NCBI GenBank assembly: GCA_001910725.1
Contig: MJGA01000009.1
Coordinates: 186,001 to 250,000 of the forward strand
DNA from: Phanerodontia chrysosporium
Lineage: Eukaryota > Basidiomycota > Agaricomycetes > Polyporales > Phanerochaetaceae
DNA length: 64,000 nucleotides
Reading direction: 5' to 3'
The notes beneath the pieces were generated by a model that ran no database searches, was not told the origin of the DNA, and worked only from the letters and a program-made list of their open reading frames with translations. Positions 13,971 to 24,216 of the stretch are shown piece by piece (position 1 is the stretch's first letter; each line of letters opens with the position of its first letter). The position numbers and the translations under genes are program-made.

Positions 13971-14418
13971 ATGTGCAACCGCCGCCAGTATGCTAACCTC
14001 AACTGACCACGACGCCACGCCCACTGACCACGACCACGCAGAGTCTGCTACGTCTACACCGTCTGCGGGCATGCCTTCACCATGGTATGCATTCAGCCCA
14101 CCGTGTACCGTGTCGTAGCGCACGCACTTACCTGCTCACACCAGCCCGACGAGTACATCAACTGCGACAACCCGCGCTGCAAGTTCAGCCCGGCGCACCC
14201 GCCCAGCTGCACCGGCGATGAGTGCAAGAAGCGCTGCTGGCAGTAGTAAGTACAGTCGTCGTGTGACCGAGCACGTACCGAGGCTGACTCGTTCACAGCC
14301 GCCAGCCGCCCCAGCAGTACTGTAAGTCGCCCTGCTCCATGTGTTGAGAGACGGCGCTGACTGACGGCGTATAGCGCCCCAGATCGCAGAGCCCTGCCCG
14401 AACTGCGCACGCAAGTAG
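13971..14418 (+). CDS. Small cysteine-rich basidiomycete protein
   Basis: Five exons (13971-13987, 14042-14084, 14145-14245, 14299-14321, 14375-14418) with good GT-AG borders join into exactly 75 residues. Cysteines are arranged like a small zinc-binding fold: VCYVYTVCGHAF, then INCDNPRCKFSPAHPPSC, CKKRCWQYRQPPQQY and a terminal CPNCARK. I recall similar short proteins with a CGHA motif, a CDNxxCKFS motif and a CPNCA tail in agaricomycetes; none has a known function. There is no signal peptide. A 17-nt first exon and a 23-nt fourth exon make this gene easy for automatic predictors to miss. The pairs of Cys residues suggest metal binding, which is inference. Confidence 0.75.
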
Positions 14419-14669
14419 ATGCTGCGCGGGCGAGACTGGCTTCGTCACATCTTTCCTGTACTTAGATAGCGTCCCCCACTGGCCTACGGCCATATGATCA
14501 TGCATATAGTTATCCGCCAATTATACATGGCACAAGGCGCTACAAACTGGAAGAGCGCAGTAAGCGACATATACGGTAATACAGTAGTGAAAACACCCGC
14601 ATACTGGGGAGAGAGAGCCATACGTTAAAAACACACTTAAACCAAGCGCATATAGTGTCTCCATAGCCC

Positions 14670-16669
14670 TTAGACAGCCATGCTATGTCTGCGCCCCTCG
14701 TCGTTCTCGGCACGGCGAGACACCGATGCTGCGGCGCTGCGGCGCCGCCCGTCAGCAACCCAGGCCGACGTTGAACTTGAGGCACGAATGCCGTATTCGC
14801 CGTCCGCCTGTGTCCCGTCGCTCTCGTCGTCGTCCGTTGGAACGTGCGCACGGCTCTTCTTGCGCTTCACGCCTGATGGCGCTGACGAACCCTCGGCGGC
14901 ATGCCGTGCCGCAAGCGAGTCCGTCGAAGAGCTCTTCTCGATGGAACGCCGCGGTGCGTGTTCGCTCGCCGAACTCGACCGTTTGATGACGCTGGGTGGT
15001 GGTGGTGGCGGGTCCGGTTTACGCATTTTCCTGAGATGCGCGATCAGTATCATTTGAGGAACGTTGAACATGCTGCGAGATACTCACGTATTGAGTTTTG
15101 GCTCGGCATAGTTGACGCTCTTCCGTACCCGTCGCTCGCGGCCTCCAGCGGGCTGCTCGGACTCAGGTGGCGGGATAGGACTAGATGCCCGAGGTGTAGG
15201 TAGTTGTGTCTCCGGAGGTGTCGTGGTAGGCGTCGTGAGGAAAGTGCGCGCTGAACTAGAAGACGAGGTCGCAGATGAAGGAGAAGGATCATTGATGGGC
15301 GTGCGGTGTCGTTCGCCGTCTATTGCTTGGGTGTCAGTAGTTACTACCGTCATTCGAGAATGATAACATACCATGAGTATCTGCCGTCGCCAGCGACAAG
15401 CGAAGGGGTGGTGAATTGGTTATATCTTTCAGTTTGGGCTTCTTACCCTCATAAGGCACGGTTGTGCTTCCATCCCTATCTCTAGACCTCCGTTTGTCTC
15501 GCTGCCTCCTCTCCCCCTCATCGTCCTCTTCGTCCTCTTTGTACCTCGACCTCCGCCCATCGCTGTCCTTCCTCTTGTGTTCGGGCTCGTCGTCATCGTG
15601 TTCTTTGCTCTTCCGCTTTCGTCTTGTAACGCTAGCAGCGATTGGTTCCTCAATCTCATCCTCGTCACCTGGGACAGCCACGCCCATCGCGGACAACACC
15701 TGGTCCTCTTCTTCCTCAAGAGCTGCATCCCTGCGTAGCGGAGACCCGAACGCGGGGCTGGGCGGCCGCGGAGTAACATGTTCTGTCTTGTATCCGCTAG
15801 GTGTTGCAGTTGTAATCGACATACTGGCAGTAAGCAGGCCGCTCTGCCGCCGTGTCGGCTTCTTCTTGCCCGCCCGTATGAGCTGCTCCTCAAACTCCTT
15901 CAAAGGTGAATGGTCGGGAGGCGGCGACGATGTTCGTGTCGGCAACGGCAGACGCGAACTAGAGCTAGCCGTGGAGCTCGGTGCTCGAGACTTGCTCTTG
16001 CGTCTGCGGGGCGTCGGGCTCGATTGAACATCGTCTTCTTCTTCATCTTCCTCGTACAATGCAGGCACAGTGGGTGCCCGAGCGATACGATTTGGTGGTG
16101 GGGACGCGTTCGGATCGATGACGGGTCGTCGTGCGCGCGGAGCGGGCGCTGGTTCAGGTTCTGGGCTGCTCGATTCGCGGGAAACGTGGTGGACCTTGCG
16201 AATATGACCTAGTTGTTTCATTAGAGCATGTGTCTAATAGCAGTATTCAATGTGGACTCGACGGCATGCATGCGTCACCGAAAAACTCACCGCAGCCTCA
16301 GCATCCTCAAGAATCTTCCGCGACTTCTCCCGTTCCTTCTTCAGCTGCGAAGCGAGCGCGATCTCTGAGGCGCGCAATCGCAAGTTCTCGACATACAGTG
16401 AAGATATCTGCGCGTTCAGTTCCTCGATGCGGACGCTCAGGGTCGAATTAAGTCTACTAAACCGTAAGACAAGTTGCTACAAGCATGCATAGGATCGCAC
16501 GTACTTCGTAATGTGTTTGTTTGCGAGCAGAAACTTCTTCTTGACTGTACGTGAACATGTGAACACGCGCGAGCACGATCAGCCAGCTTTGGCACTTACA
16601 TGTCTCGAATTCGAGAAGTGTGTCGTTTTGTCGGGTGTCAACGGAGACTCTGGAGGGTCTCCTGCTCAT
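14670..16669 (-). CDS. SGO1: Shugoshin
   Basis: The N-terminus (MSRRPSRVSVDTRQ, start 16669) leads through short exons into a coiled coil (RIEELNAQISSLYVENLRL, then ASQLKKEREKSRKIL), as in the PP2A-binding helix of shugoshins. A long disordered region rich in Ser, Pro, Glu and Lys follows. Near the C-terminus the motif RRVRKSVNYAEPKLNT, continued after an intron by KMRKPDP, is the conserved shugoshin C-terminal box that binds phosphorylated histone H2A. The protein is expected to recruit PP2A to centromeres and protect cohesin from cleavage or phosphorylation in meiosis and mitosis. Coiled coil plus terminal basic box make the call strong even though the middle is not conserved. It is divergent to the cyclase at 17330. 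Confidence 0.88.
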
Positions 16670-17329
16670 CGTCTCGCGTGTTGTCGAGCCACGGTGCTCG
16701 TCGTGGTGAACGTCGTGAACAAGTTGTGTATTGTTCGGTGCGGTTCGCGTCGCGCGTGGCCGGTCCGTTTCGGGCAGCTCCGATCAACACCATCAGATGG
16801 CTCGTGAACCGATCTCCCCAGCCTGAGCTTCCCCTGACCTTCGCCCGCATCTCCTACCCCGTTGAGCTCGTCAGAAAGCATCTTCGAGACATTAAGAAGC
16901 CGACTTGCCGATTAGAATTGGGCTTTTCGTATGTGCTGTGTCTGAATATGTGATCAGTTTCTTACTGGATACCTACACATGCAGCAGAGTACTACCAGCA
17001 TCCTGTCGTCGATACGTTCAGACAGCCGACGTTCTCGTCTCCCTACATCGCGTGCAGAATGTCGCCTCCTTCTCATCCGTCTGCTTCATTTGTGAATCCC
17101 TCGCCCTTCGTTCGGGTGTGAAGCGGAATCCCGAGCGGTCTGATGACGCGAGTCTGTAACTTTCCTACAGCATTGCGATACACACACGAAGGCGGGCCCC
17201 GTGAGCATTCCAAGGGCGACCACACGCCCGTGTGGCGGAATCCGGCCCGTGTTTTCATGCAAGAGCCACATAAGCCTGTAGCCAACTCTGAGCATATCGC
17301 TCCTACCTTTCAAGAGCCTAGTGAACATC
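16670..17329. other. Divergent promoter region, shugoshin / cyclase 2
   Basis: About 660 bp between two divergently transcribed genes. No open frame with support was found. Confidence 0.5.
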
Positions 17330-18905
17330 ATGGCCGGGCAGAAGAAGTTACCTACCTTCGACGAGCTGCCTAGCTTTCATCAGTACAGCGGCTGTGCATG
17401 GGGAGTGTGGGGGCCAGATGATGAGCTTGGGACGGTGAATCTACTCACGGAGGAAGTCGTCGCTGAGGCGGTCAAAGAGGTCAAGCAGGGCAAGATGGTG
17501 TGTCTCAACCTGTACGAGTATCCATATAATTGGCAGTATTCATCCCACTAACTCATTGTGCGAAGCCCTATCAACTATCCCGGTAAACCCTGCTTCAAAC
17601 GCCAGCCTCCCATCCACAACCAGTGGATGAAGTCCGAGGCTACCAACGACGATATGCTTATGATTGTATGTGGCGCAGCGGCATGTTTCTCATCTGCAGC
17701 ACTCAGCCGATGTTACAGAATACACAATCTGGCAGCCAGTGGGACGGCATGCGACACTTCGGTGTGTTCGGTGGGCACAATGTCTTCTACAACAAGTAAG
17801 CCCGATTTCCGTTCATGCATTCATGGTTCACTTACTGGGTTGCTCAGCACTCCTGCGTCGAGTTTTGCTCGAGGGCACTTCTTCATCAGTGATCCCGAAG
17901 AACTTGAGAAGGAGAAGAACAGACAGAAGATCCGACTCGGCATCCACAGTACGCCACCTCTGAACCTCCTGTACCCCGTCGCTTACTTTTTTGCAGACTG
18001 GGCGAAGCACGGAATATGCGGACGTGGTGTCCTGCTCGACCTGGTGAGGTTCTATACTGAAGACGGCACGAAGCCATTACCGTACGATCCATGGACGACA
18101 CATGCGATCCCTGCTCAAGACCTCGAGGCTTGTGCGAAGAAACAGGGCGTCACGTTCAAGACTGGTGACATCCTTCTATTCCGCGCTGGATTCACCCAGA
18201 AGTGGTTCTCTGTGACACGAGAGGAACGCGAGGCACTTGCGGGCAAGGACGAAACCTTGTATGTCGCTTTACTGGGCGACCGCCTTCGCTGACATGCATG
18301 CGCAGTGCTGGCATCGAGCAGTCTGAGGACATGAAGCGCTTCTTGTGGTATGTCGAAACACAGACATGGACGCATATAGTCACTGATTCGTTGCAGGGAT
18401 AACCACTTCGCCGCTGTCGCCTCCGACATGCCATCGCTCGAGGTAAGCACATGCATGAAACTTACTCCACTTGGGTTACTGAGTTCTCTGCTTGCAGCGC
18501 TGGCCTACGCCACCTGGCGTCCCGCACATGCACCAGGTCCGTCCGTTTTGTCTAAGCAGAATTGCGCTCGAGCTCATGTTGCCCTCACCAGACGATTCTA
18601 GGGTAAGGGAAGCCTGAGCTACAAAAACCGATGCTGAACAACTTCAGATTGTGGGGAATGCCCATTGGCGAATTCTTTGACCTCGAAGAACTGTCGAAGG
18701 TATGCGCAGAAGCGGGCAAGTACACGTTCTTCTTCTCGTCGTGGCCGCTGAACGTGTATGTAATTCATCTTTGCTCTTGGTCGCTCCTCACTGAACCCCT
18801 TTGTAGGCTCGGTGGAGTTGCGAGCCCGCCAAATGCTGCGGTGAGTATACTCCCGTTGACTGGTTGACGCGATGTTAACATATCGACCTACAGGCGTACC
18901 TATAA
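17330..18905 (+). CDS. Cyclase family protein (kynurenine formamidase-like), copy 2
   Basis: Paralogue of the gene at 1555-3099, with matching intron positions except for one extra intron in copy 1. Early exons are 17330-17511, 17566-17665, 17719-17795, 17848-17948, 17997-18258 and 18306-18347; the last coding piece after a 53-bp intron is GCG TAC CTA TAA, ending at 18905. The variant metal motif reads QSGSQWDGMRHFG. Other landmarks are WAKHGICGRGVLLD, PWTTHAIPAQDLE, LWGMPIGEFFD and the terminal GGVASPPNA. The Gln substitutions in the metal motif are shared with copy 1, so they are ancestral in this pair. Reaction and substrate are unknown; related enzymes hydrolyse N-formylkynurenine or isatin. 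The start at 17330 is the only ATG that matches copy 1. Confidence 0.83.
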
Positions 18906-19894
18906 CTAGTAGCGTTCACTGTTCACGTTGACGACTACAGGCCTGCCAATTACACAACCATCCTTACCTCACACCTCTCTCGAAACGCCATATATCGCTT
19001 GCTTCCCACTCAACGCATGATACTGTGGTGGTAGAACACTCCCTAATGTTGCCTTCATGCATCTTTATTTATGGCATGGGTCTGCGCACTAATTCCCGAG
19101 CCTTTCCTCACTTAACTTCATTATCTGCCTGCACTACTGACATGCTCGTTATAAGGAACATCAATGTAGCACTAGCGACCACTCCCTCGATGTGAGAAGT
19201 GAGCGGCAATGACTCGCTGATGAGGTGATAGATTCCACGCGTGCACCACATGTTCTCAGCTCACGCCTTCTCCAGAATGAAGATCCACATGGTTCGTACA
19301 GCATGAACTTTGTGGTCAAGGAGCTTCTTCTGCATGGGCTCTACCATCTAACACAACATATTGGGTATGCCGTCAAAGTCCCACGCATATACTGCTTCCG
19401 ATACCCCGGTAATACCTGCTTCTCTGGGCCTCGCCCTTCAGTCACATGGGTTTGGCAGGCTGTTGCACCCGGCTCCAAGGCTTGGCTGTTCTGAACATCG
19501 AGGCCTCCACCAGTACTATCATGCGGCCTGAGAGGCGGGGTTGAAGGACAGCAATATCCCAGAGATCGAGAACTACTGCTCACCGTCGGCTCAAGGTCAT
19601 ACCCGAGGTGGAACGAGTATCTGGAGCAACCGGTGAATGGCGTGTTCTTGTAGTCCGGTATCGCTAAACCGACATGCCAGCGTGCGCCCGATGATAACTA
19701 CTCCATAGATGTCACCGTCCGCCTCGCTCTGCTTCCTTTCCTGCTATCTTCCTGCAATGGCCGGGCCCTCGCCATACGAAGAAGCACGGGTGCGCATTGT
19801 GCTTCTCTGTCTGCTCAGCAAGGCATGACCACCGGCCATGCTGCGCTGTCGCAACATGCATGCGCCAAGACGCCCGATGCCTGGCGTGCACCAT
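18906..19894. other. Intergenic, no gene recognised
   Basis: Contains plus-strand frames around 19380-19660 that look mildly protein-like but carry frame changes and no recognised domain. They could be a decayed gene; I cannot support a call. Confidence 0.4.
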
Positions 19895-19900
19895 TATAAA
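19895..19900 (+). promoter_or_regulatory. TATA box for sedolisin A
   Basis: TATAAA followed by AGCG lies 77 bp upstream of the sedolisin A start codon, the spacing expected for a strongly expressed secreted-protein gene. Confidence 0.6.
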
Positions 19901-19971
19901 AGCGTACGTGCACCAGGAAGGGCAGCATCGAGGGAGCAGCCCAGGTTTCTCATCCACACTCGCCCGCTAAC

Positions 19972-21980
19972 ATGGTGTCGAAGCTCCTCGTCCTCTCCGC
20001 TCTGTTCTCGCTCGCGTTCGCGAAGCCCACGGCTCGCAGCATGAAGGTCCGCGAGGCTCGGGAGAGCGTACCAGGGGGTTACGTCCGCACCGGCCCTGCG
20101 CCTGCGGACAAGGAGCTCAAGCTGCGCATCGCCCTCGTGCAGAACAACCCCGATGGTCTGATCGACGCGCTCTACGCTGTCAGCACCCCGGGCAGCGCAT
20201 CCTACGGCGAGCACCTGAGCAAGGAGGAGGCAAGTATATTCTACTGAGATACCTGCTCGAGTGCTTACCCAGTGCAACAACAGGTCGAGAAGTTCGTCGC
20301 ACCTACTGCGCAGAGCTCTGAGGCCGTCAACGCCTGGCTCGAGCAGGTCGGCCTCAATGCGACCACTGTGTCTCCCGCGGGCGACTGGCTCAGCGTCACC
20401 ATCCCCGTCAGCAAGGCAAACGAAATCTTCGACGCTGACTTCGCCGTGTATACGCACTTCGCGACGGGAAAGCAGGCCATCCGCACGATGAGCTACTCGA
20501 TTCCCGCCAGCCTCGAGGGACACCTGGACTTCGTCCACCCGACGATCTCGTGAGTGACGTACACCACAAGCCCTTTCGTGGTATTGACTGTCGCCGCAGC
20601 TTCCCGAGCCCGAACCCTATTCGTCCCGTCATCTCGACTCCACTCGGCGGCCTCGAGGGCCGTGCTATCGAGCCTTTGGCGTCTTGCTCGACGTCAGCTG
20701 TCACGCCGGCCTGCATCGAGTCGCTGTACGGTATCCCTACCACCAAGGCCACGCAAAGCTCCAACACACTCGGCGTCAGCGGTTTCATTGACCAGTTTGC
20801 TAACCAAGCCGATCTCACTGTGTGTATATTCTCCGCGGCTGGGGACTGGTGATACTGACTTTGGCTTTCAGACCTTCTTGAACCGGTTCCGCCCCGATCT
20901 CAAGGGTGAGACCTTCACTCTCCAGACACTCGACGGTGGTCAAAACCCCCAGAGCGGTAGCCAAGCTGGTGTCGAAGCAGTAAGTATCTTACTGAAGTGC
21001 GTCGCCATTCGCACTCATAACATTTCTGTTAGAATCTCGACATCCAGTACACTGTTGGTATTGCTTCGGGCGTGCCCGTGACATTCATTTCCGTCGGCGA
21101 TAACTTCCAAGACGGCGACCTAGAGGGCTTCCTCGACATCATCAACTTCCTTCTTAACGAGTCCAACCCTCCCCACGTCCTGACCACGAGCTATGGCGAT
21201 AACGAGAGCGATATTTCTCGCTCGCTTGCAAAGTGAGTCCTTTATGTTGACTTGAGACTGCGGGTACGATGCTTACGATGAGCAGCAACCTCTGTAATGC
21301 TTATGCTCAGCTCGGCGCTCGTGGCACCTCTATTCTGTTCGCCTCAGGTGACGGTGGTGTCTCCGGTGGACAATCTCAAAGCTGCACCAAATTTGTCCCA
21401 ACATTCCCCTCTGGATGTCCTTTGTGAGTGCAAACGGTCCGCGTCCTGGCGCTCTTGCTCACTGCTCGACAGCATGACCTCCGTTGGGGCCACCCAGCTC
21501 ACCTCTTCATCTGGCGGAGAGACTGCTGCGTCATTCTCCTCCGGCGGCTTCTCCAACTACTTCGCCACTCCGTCGTATCAGGCTTCAGTCGTCTCGTCCT
21601 ACATCTCCTCGATCGGTTCGACGAACAGCGGCAAGTACAACGCGTCGGGTCGTGCGTTCCCGGACGTTGCCGCCATCGGCACGAACTTGGAGATTGTTGT
21701 TGATGGTTCGTTCGGCACCGTCGACGGCACGAGCTGCTCGAGCCCGGTCTTCGCAAGCGCGATTGCCCTCATCAACGACGCGCTTGTGGCCCAGGGCAAG
21801 AGTCCGCTCGGCTTCCTCAACCCATTCCTGTACGCAAACCCCGGTGCGTTCAATGACATTACGAGCGGTAGCAACCCTGGTTGCAACACGAATGGCTTCA
21901 AGGCTGCCAAGGGATGGGACCCCGTTACGGGCCTGGGTACGCCCAACTTCGCTGCTTTGAAGGCGGCTGCTGGTGTTTGA
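19972..21980 (+). CDS. Secreted sedolisin (tripeptidyl peptidase, S53), copy A
   Basis: Seven exons (19972-20229, 20284-20549, 20600-20819, 20872-20979, 21033-21232, 21286-21423, 21473-21980) give 565 residues, in frame throughout. A signal peptide (MVSKLLVLSALFSLAFA) precedes a pro-kumamolisin-type prodomain to about residue 190, then the S53 peptidase domain. The catalytic set is visible: Glu283 and Asp287 in GVEANLDIQY, the oxyanion Asp373 in FASGDGG, and Ser484 in GTSCSSP. The Ca-binding region near the end includes GWDPVTGLGTPNF. Family members are acid-active serine-carboxyl peptidases that digest extracellular protein and release tripeptides. The first intron starts with GC (GAG|GCAAGT), where copy B has GT. 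Gene start is set by the signal peptide and TATA box. Confidence 0.92.
20230..20283 (+). other. GC-AG intron in sedolisin A
   Basis: The donor is GAG|GCAAGT and the acceptor CAACAG|GTC, 54 bp. Splicing here joins KEE to VEKFVAP, exactly as copy B joins KAE to VEALVAP using GAG|GTATGT at the same position. Exon 1 is 258 nt in both copies, so the GC donor is supported by homology. Confidence 0.75.
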
Positions 21981-22395
21981 GCATATCAGCAAGAAGGGTA
22001 ACAATGGAATTGGGTTGCATTGGATGTTTGTACAATATGTAACTATAACAAAAACCAACTTTGACTAGCAGAAGTTGGTAGATCTCGGTGTCCCATCTGA
22101 AGCCGAGTATTGGTGAGACGCCCGTTCGCGCGGCCCGAATGGGGTTTGGGGTTTACCGGTAAATCGACGCATCAAAGTTGTCTCGCTCTCCCTCGATCCT
22201 CTCTGCCGTCTGCTATCTCTTCGCCACCGTCCACCTACTTGTGTCAGGAAGTTGTACGTCGTACAATATCTGGACGCAATTGACATACGATCCAAACTTC
22301 ACTTGGCCAACAAGGTCTTGAGAAGCGAACTTCGTCGGCGTGGCCTTTACCACAACTATATGGTACGAACAGCGTCGCCCCAAGCCAGAAGAACA
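21981..22395. other. Intergenic, sedolisin A to Rap1-like gene
   Basis: About 415 bp with no supported open frame. It presumably holds the sedolisin terminator and the promoter of the next gene. Confidence 0.5.
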
Positions 22396-24074
22396 ATGTC
22401 TTCATCTCTATCGGTATGCACCCTTGTGCATGAGGATTGCGATTGGTATCGACAGTCTGGAATTGGCAGGTGTTTGTTGACAACAAGGGCGAGCCAGTCA
22501 AGTTTTATATCGTCACCGGTCCCACATACGTGACGGAGCAAGGTGGACTGACTCAAGTACGTGCAAAGAACATAAGGACCAAGATTGAGGTACATGTGTG
22601 CGACTATGTGGCGTGTGAACATGGCTGACCGCCTCGGTGCCACAGCGATACGGCGGCAAAGTCGTCGGAGACATCGACGACGCCAGTGTTTGGGTCGTGA
22701 ACGATGGCGTACTCGACACTTACAAACGGTATTGCATGGACGACCCTGATCACCGTGCCGTAGGTACAGGCTTCGTGCAAAGATGCATCGATCGTCGGAC
22801 ATTCCAAGATGAGTGGGTTGAGAACAGACGGACGATGGCAGGGCGTTATCCCGGAAAGTGAGTTCAACCTTAGCGTCCAAGTGCCCCCATCAGTGCTTAC
22901 TATTGTGCGTAAGACGTTCCCATTTTAGTCCTGAGGAAGAAGAGCTCTTATGCGAATGGATCGCAATGAAGATACCCGACCCCAGCGCGGGCGGGCGCTT
23001 TGGTGTGAAGATATACCAGATGCTTGTTGAACAGGGAGAACAAGTATGTACAGCTTAGCCCAAGATGCAAGTGAACGCTTATGTGGGCTCTCTCAGTTTC
23101 CGAGCGGTCGCTGGGGCTTGGCCAATAACCATCCGATGCAATCCTGGAAGGAGCACTACAAGAAGAACTCGCTCCGCCTCAATCAGAGGATTAATCAGAT
23201 CGTGGAACAGAAGGGCTACACTGCGGAGGCAAAGACAGCTTATAAGAACGACCGAAGGCTCAACAAGCGTACTCGACGTATTGATGATGACCAGGCCGGA
23301 GAAGACGACCCAGACCTGCAGGGCGAATTCTCCGCGAGCGAAGAGGAGGAAGAACCGCCACAAAAGCGACGGAAAGTATTCGCAAGGTAAGGTCTGTATT
23401 GCGTCAGCCACTCTTACTCTAATGTGGCTTTTAGGGAAGAGGAAGAAGAGGAAGAAGACCCTGATGCAGTGGAACCGTTACGCCAGGAGCCCAGCTTCAA
23501 TGACGAGGGTCGTGGAGTGAACGAACCTTCGCAAGACGATGCCCTGGATTACAAGATCGAAGACAGGGCCACTCTGGCAGCGCGGAGGGACCGCTGCCTC
23601 GCCTTCTTCAATACGCAACGCACACTTGTCAACCCCACCCCGCGCGCCTCACGGACATACTCACGGCGCACCAACAGCGGGTCACAGCCCAAGCCATACC
23701 GTCCGTCGACCGAGATTGAGAGCGAGGACGAGGACGAGGACGAGGATATTGGCTCAGCGCGCACAGCCCTCGCCGCCTCATCGAGCAGGATCAGACCTGA
23801 CGCTGTCGGACGCCGCGACGAAAACGAGTCGCAAGCAGGGTCGGATGACCCTGGGGATGGCGCGATCGGTGGTCCCGTTTATGCGAGCAACACCACCTCT
23901 GAATCGGCACGTCAGGTGGAGCACGACTTGAGCGAAGACGAGCCAGAGGTGCCGGGATCTTTCGTGACAGAGACAGACGATGCGCGCGCCAGAGAGGACG
24001 TGTTCGCGGACGATAGCGGCTCTGAGCCGGAGTCCGAGAACCCTTTCGAGGCCAGCGTCACTGACGACACGTAA
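22396..24074 (+). CDS. Rap1-like telomeric protein (BRCT + Myb), copy A
   Basis: Exons begin at 22396-22413, 22470-22589, 22646-22857, 22914-23043 and 23097 onward, ending at 24074. The first 120 residues resemble the Rap1 BRCT region (GEPVKFYIVTG, RYGGKVV, ASVWVV, YKRYC). A Rap1-type Myb follows: FSPEEEELLCEWIAMKI, then GRWGLANNHPMQSWKEHYKK, matching the HPWQSWxxxYxK signature of TERF2IP/Rap1 (PF08914). The C-terminal half is acidic and disordered and shows no obvious RCT domain. Rap1 proteins sit at telomeres through shelterin partners or DNA and control telomere length and silencing. The stop lies only 142 bp from the stop of the convergent MFS gene. A second copy lies at 47771-49054. Confidence 0.75.
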
Positions 24075-24216
24075 ACAACGAGCGCATCGCATTCCTCCTC
24101 CCATCCTTAACATGACCCCAGCTTCCAGGTGTAGTATTTCATGAGTGATATTATTGGATGTACTCTGGAATACGACTAGGGAGTGATACATCCGCGTCTA
24201 TGCCACTACCACCGTG

